Below, in pieces: positions 5,942 to 8,705 of a stretch of 8,705 bases of DNA (position 1 is its first letter; each line of letters opens with the position of its first letter). The DNA comes from Sedimentisphaerales bacterium (GTDB lineage Bacteria; Planctomycetota; Phycisphaerae; Sedimentisphaerales; SG8-4). The stretch spans positions 1 to 8,705 of the forward strand of contig JAFGCA010000187.1 in NCBI GenBank assembly GCA_016932895.1. Direction: 5' to 3'. The notes beneath the pieces are model-generated. The model made no database searches, was not told the DNA's origin, and saw nothing but the letters and a program-made list of their open reading frames with translations. A program made the position numbers and the translations under genes.

Positions 5942-8002
5942 CTACTTCAGCGTCACTCTTCGGACGGAGAAGGCGTCGTTGCCGGAGAATAGGAGGTGGC
6001 AGGTTCGGCCGTCCTGGGTCATCCACTTGGTGGGGAAGGTGCTGGTTTCTCCGGGGCCGGTGTCCCAGGTTTCGGTGTAGAAGGCCGTGCGCCAGGGGCC
6101 CCAGGGCTCGGGGGCTTCGTAGATGCCGAATCCGCCCTGGAAACGCGGGCCGCGACGGTCGGCGCTGAGCGGCAGCGTCTGGCACCACAGGTAGCGTTTC
6201 AGGCCCGCGTTGTAGGAGATGCCGCTGCGGTAGCAACTCCCCGGATGGACGAAGACCGCGCCGCGATCGCGGATGTCCGTCGTCCACAAAGCAACGCCGT
6301 CGGCGCCGAGACCTTTGAAGAACTGGTAGGTTTTTCGCTGACGAATCGTGCCCCGGGGAACGCGGGCCAGGACCATGCGGTCGGCCGGCTCGTACGCGCT
6401 GTCGCTGTCGTGGGAATAGACGTAGACGTAGTCGTCGCGAGCGCCGGCGTAGTCTCTGCCGAAGTTCAGAAACGTCGGCGCGCCGAAGCCGGTCTCGAAT
6501 TTCCAGTCGCACCAGTGCCAGGTCTTGGCGTGGTCCTGCGACCAGGCGAGTTGTGCATTGCCCACGTTCCGTACGAGCATGTACAGGACGCCGTCCACGC
6601 AGAGCAGACCACTGGCCTTGGCGCCGGCGCTGCCCTGCCCGAGCCGCTCGCCGGTTTCGCTTCGCACGTTCACACCTTCAAACCGTTCCGGCCCGCCCGT
6701 GACTCTGGCGAAACCCAGGCTCAGCTTCTTGGGTGCCTTCGGCTCGAATCCCCAGCCATCGCCGTAGGCGGCGTAGAGACGGTCGTCGTCGGCCCACGTA
6801 ACCGGCCAGTTGTCGCTGCCCTCGGCCCTGCGCACGATCTTTTCCGGCGGCGCCCATTCGATGTCACGCACGGTCGTGCTGGGCGGATACGGGGCCCCGG
6901 GCCATTGGCTTTTGTCCTTGACCGAAAGCGCGATCGGCTCGATGAAAGGCTCGATCGCGCCGTAGCTGGAGTTGCGCTGCTGGTTGAGCGACTTGCCAGC
7001 CCGCGCCGCGACGACGTCCAGCGAGGGAATCACCACGATCAGGCTGTCGTACAGCCCCCACGACCAGTACGCGTCACGCGGGACATTCTTCATCGCGGCA
7101 TCGGCGTTGTTCCACCAGAGCAGCCCGTAATGATGGGAAGCGTTGCCGTAGTCTTCCGATTTAATCACGGGCAGGCCCTTGATCCCGTACGGCACGGTGC
7201 GGGCGGCATCGACGAACCACGACGGGATGAGCTGCCGGTCGCGCCAGCGGCCGCGACGCAGGTACAGGCAGCCGATGCGGGCCATCGCATTGACGTTGGC
7301 GTGGATGCCCGAGCCGAACTCCCGCCGCATGACGCCGTCGATCTCCTTCGGCCGGTAGGCATTCGTTCGCCAGCGCAGGTCGCCGGGCGCGATCCCGATG
7401 GGCGCAAAGACCCGCTCAAACATCAGCTCTTGAAGATCCCGACCGTAGACGAGCGTGACACATTCGGCCAGCCAGTTCGGGCCCCCGTCGCTGTAGGACC
7501 ATTTCGTCCCCGGCTCGAACAGCAGGCTCGTATAACCGCCGTTCTTATCGAAGCCCGCCGTCTGCGTGGCTAAGTGAAACAGCGTGAGCCCGCCGAGCCG
7601 GCCGCTCTCGGCGTTCGCCTCGGGCGGCACGCCGAACTGCGGATGATACCTCGCCGCCGGCTCGTGCAGGCTCTTGAACCTGCCGTCCTGCAGCGCCAGC
7701 GCCACGGCCGTAACGCCGATGGCCTTCGTCGAAGACTTCAGGTCGTACGTCCGCTTCTGGTCGCCCCAGCGCATCACCACCGTGCCGTGGCGCGTGATCA
7801 TGCCCGACCCGTCGCCCGTCAACGCGTAGTCGCGGGCTTGCTCCAGGGCTGCGGCGTCCATCCCCATCGCCGCCGGCGCTGCCGTCTCCCACCGCGCCCC
7901 GGGCCATGCCGGCCGCGCGGCGCTTCGACCCGTGCCCACGGCGGATGCCGCCGCCAGGGCGACGAGCAACGCCGATCCGCCATATTTTCCCACTGTCAGC
8001 AT
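5942..8002 (-). CDS. Exported beta-lactamase-family serine hydrolase fused to a C-terminal beta-propeller-like (DUF4185-like) domain
   Basis: The 686-residue protein begins with a signal peptide (LLVALAAASAVG core, residues 1-28). Residues about 40-350 match the class C beta-lactamase/esterase fold (PF00144 type). SSTK (Ser90 nucleophile, Lys93) is the SxxK motif. YSDGG (Tyr170) stands where the second motif is usually Y-x-N, and YWSWGLYDS with IVVIPSLDVV (312-331) takes the place of the third (KTG/HxG) strand. The family includes esterases, D-aminopeptidases and carboxypeptidases, so antibiotic resistance is unlikely. Residues about 375-686 form a second beta-rich domain with repeated Trp/Asp-Gly blades (WADDDRLYAAYGDGW, LAWSQDHAKTW, VYVYSHDSDSAYEP, SGISYNAGLKRYLWCQTL, GGFGIYEAPEPWGPW). 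This resembles DUF4185-type five-bladed propellers related to glycosidases. Single serine hydrolases of this family are about 350-450 residues, so this is a fusion. Substrate is unknown; a surface glycan or glycan ester is plausible inference. Confidence 0.85.
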   Translation of the reverse strand: MLTVGKYGGSALLVALAAASAVGTGRSAARPAWPGARWETAAPAAMGMDAAALEQARDYALTGDGSGMITRHGTVVMRWGDQKRTYDLKSSTKAIGVTAVALALQDGRFKSLHEPAARYHPQFGVPPEANAESGRLGGLTLFHLATQTAGFDKNGGYTSLLFEPGTKWSYSDGGPNWLAECVTLVYGRDLQELMFERVFAPIGIAPGDLRWRTNAYRPKEIDGVMRREFGSGIHANVNAMARIGCLYLRRGRWRDRQLIPSWFVDAARTVPYGIKGLPVIKSEDYGNASHHYGLLWWNNADAAMKNVPRDAYWSWGLYDSLIVVIPSLDVVAARAGKSLNQQRNSSYGAIEPFIEPIALSVKDKSQWPGAPYPPSTTVRDIEWAPPEKIVRRAEGSDNWPVTWADDDRLYAAYGDGWGFEPKAPKKLSLGFARVTGGPERFEGVNVRSETGERLGQGSAGAKASGLLCVDGVLYMLVRNVGNAQLAWSQDHAKTWHWCDWKFETGFGAPTFLNFGRDYAGARDDYVYVYSHDSDSAYEPADRMVLARVPRGTIRQRKTYQFFKGLGADGVALWTTDIRDRGAVFVHPGSCYRSGISYNAGLKRYLWCQTLPLSADRRGPRFQGGFGIYEAPEPWGPWRTAFYTETWDTGPGETSTFPTKWMTQDGRTCHLLFSGNDAFSVRRVTLK

Positions 8003-8055
8003 GATGAAACTTCTCGTGCCGGTCCGCCCCCGGCCGGGCCAATCGAACCGTCACC

Positions 8056-8084
8056 ATCATATGTCATCGCCACCACCGAGTGAA
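8056..8084 (-). promoter_or_regulatory. Putative sigma-70 promoter of the serine hydrolase gene
   Basis: On the minus strand TTCACT (8079-8084, 4/6 match) and TATGAT (8056-8061, 5/6 match) are separated by exactly 17 nt. RNA would start near 8049, about 46 nt before the ATG at 8002. A GAGAAG stretch is the only weak ribosome-binding site before that start. Confidence 0.45.
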
Positions 8085-8165
8085 ACGAAAAAGCCCTCCA
8101 GCCATAGAGTGTGTCCCGAACCCATTCGACGGGTCTGTGGCAAATCGGTTTCGATGATGGCAATG

Positions 8166-8177
8166 GACAAGCTTGAC
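8166..8177. promoter_or_regulatory. Possible operator site 1 upstream of the alcohol dehydrogenase gene
   Basis: GACAAGCTTGAC is a near-perfect dyad around CAAGCTTG; its reverse complement is GTCAAG joined to CTTGTC. It overlaps the candidate -35 TTGACA (8173-8178), where a bound regulator would compete with polymerase. The same half-sites recur at 8201-8214. Confidence 0.35.
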
Positions 8178-8202
8178 ACCGGTAGACGACTGTGGTTACC
8201 GT
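8173..8202 (+). promoter_or_regulatory. Putative sigma-70 promoter of the alcohol dehydrogenase gene
   Basis: A perfect -35 TTGACA (8173-8178) is followed after 18 nt by TACCGT (8197-8202), a weak -10 that keeps the first, second and last consensus bases. A weak -10 with two flanking dyads would suit a regulated promoter. RNA start would be near 8209, about 40 nt before the chosen ATG. Confidence 0.3.
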
Positions 8203-8214
8203 CAAGTGCTTGTC
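8201..8214. promoter_or_regulatory. Possible operator site 2 upstream of the alcohol dehydrogenase gene
   Basis: GTCAAGTGCTTGTC has the same half-sites, GTCAAG and CTTGTC, as the reverse complement of site 1, but with TG inserted between them. Site centres are 36 bp apart. It covers the end of the candidate -10 and the expected RNA start. Confidence 0.35.
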
Positions 8215-8248
8215 GACTGAAGAAGAACCTATCTGTATGGAGATGCAC

Positions 8249-8705
8249 ATGAGAGCAGTCGTGTTCGATTCATTCGGTGGCCCCCTTCGGGTGGCACAAG
8301 TTGCCGATCCGGAAGTACATGACGATGGCGTTGTGATTCAGGTCAAGGCCAGCGGGCTCTGTCGCAGCGACTGGCATGGGTGGTTGGGCCATGATTCGGA
8401 TATCGCCAGACTTCCCCACGTGCCCGGCCACGAACTGGCCGGAATCATCGCGGAGACCGGCAAGAACGTCAAACGGTGGAAGTGCGGAGATCGGGTGACC
8501 TTGCCCTTCGTCTGTGGTTGTGGAACGTGTCCCCAATGCCTGTCCGGGAATCATCAAATCTGCGATCGCCAGTCTCAGCCAGGTTTCACGGCATGGGGCT
8601 CGTTTGCCGAGTACGTTGCGATCAGGTATGCAGACGTGAATCTGGTACGCCTGCCGGAAGAGATGGATTTCGTGGGGGCGGCAAGTCTGGGATGTCGCTT
8701 CAGCA
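8249..8705 (+). CDS. Zinc-dependent alcohol dehydrogenase, MDR family (3' end cut by window edge)
   Basis: The first 152 codons are present and the frame is open to the edge; the missing part should hold the Rossmann NAD(P)-binding domain, since whole proteins are about 340-350 residues. It is a cytoplasmic oxidoreductase that interconverts alcohols and aldehydes or ketones. Catalytic-zinc residues are Cys38 in [11 protein letters not shown] and His61-Glu62 in VPGHELAG. The structural-zinc lobe is [18 protein letters not shown], with Cys91, 94, 97 and 105 the likely ligands (Cys89 also present). The CGDRV turn and the GSFAEYV strand are standard. Three in-frame ATGs occur at 8237, 8243 and 8249. 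I chose 8249 because GGAG (8239-8242) lies 6 nt before it and [10 protein letters not shown] is a normal family start. It is divergent from the serine hydrolase gene, and its actual substrate is not shown. Confidence 0.94.
   Translation, partial: MRAVVFDSFGGPLRVAQVADPEVHDDGVVIQVKASGLCRSDWHGWLGHDSDIARLPHVPGHELAGIIAETGKNVKRWKCGDRVTLPFVCGCGTCPQCLSGNHQICDRQSQPGFTAWGSFAEYVAIRYADVNLVRLPEEMDFVGAASLGCRFS

Noticed and set aside
5996..7573. 525-codon plus-strand ORF opposite the serine hydrolase gene
   Set aside because: The minus frame has a signal peptide, SxxK motif and a family match. The plus frame is an Ala/Arg/Val/Gly-rich shadow with no recognisable domain, as expected in GC-rich DNA.
5942..8002. 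Antibiotic-resistance beta-lactamase
   Set aside because: The second and third motifs differ from class C enzymes and a propeller domain is fused; a housekeeping or glycan-related esterase/peptidase role is likelier.
8029..8038. Palindrome CCCGGCCGGG before the serine hydrolase start
   Set aside because: Short GC palindromes are frequent in DNA of this composition, and there is no partner site or T tract to suggest an operator or terminator.
1..8705. CRISPR arrays, tRNA genes, IS ends, phage genes
   Set aside because: I looked for regularly spaced repeats, cloverleaf signatures, terminal inverted repeats and transposase or integrase motifs and saw none.

Overview
This 8.7 kb window is GC-rich, tightly packed bacterial chromosome. 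I read six clear protein genes, one of them cut by the left edge and one by the right, plus one AT-richer gene that does not match its neighbours. The content is a secreted beta-L-arabinofuranosidase-type enzyme, a secreted GH16 glucanase-type enzyme, an exported metallo-hydrolase, an exported serine hydrolase fused to a propeller, an AraC regulator and a zinc alcohol dehydrogenase. It suggests a polysaccharide-degrading Gram-negative-type environmental bacterium. Planctomycetota or a related phylum is a guess; nothing in the sequence fixes the taxonomy. I saw no tRNA, rRNA, CRISPR array, transposase or phage gene.

Layout. Positions 1-635 (minus) hold an AraC-family regulator whose C-terminal GyrI-like ligand domain runs off the left edge. 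Upstream of it on the same strand, with a possible 33-codon small ORF in the gap, lies an exported MBL-fold hydrolase (775-1563, minus). A divergent promoter region (1564-1748) separates it from a two-gene plus-strand unit: GH127-type (1749-3596) and GH16 (3593-4462). These overlap by ATGA and are very probably translated together for carbohydrate breakdown outside the cytoplasm.

Convergent to GH16, on the minus strand, is a 366-residue protein (4500-5600) ending in a HEPN-like domain with the RNase-type motif R-N-x3-H. It is visibly lower in GC than its neighbours, has its own putative promoter and a possible operator, and is the best candidate for a transferred defence or stress RNase gene. 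Beyond it lies a 341-base stretch with that promoter and a short signal-peptide-like ORF that may be a gene remnant. Then comes a 686-residue minus-strand protein joining an SxxK serine hydrolase to a C-terminal beta-propeller-like domain (5942-8002). A second divergent region (8003-8248) leads to the start of a zinc-dependent alcohol dehydrogenase (8249 to the right edge). Its putative promoter is bracketed by two dyads with identical half-sites.

How they fit together: the GH127/GH16 pair is a small glycan-degradation operon. The exported metallo-hydrolase and serine hydrolase may be accessory envelope enzymes, but no shared pathway can be shown. The HEPN gene looks like an unrelated insertion between metabolic genes. 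Promoter calls use the sigma-70 consensus and are weaker than the gene calls.
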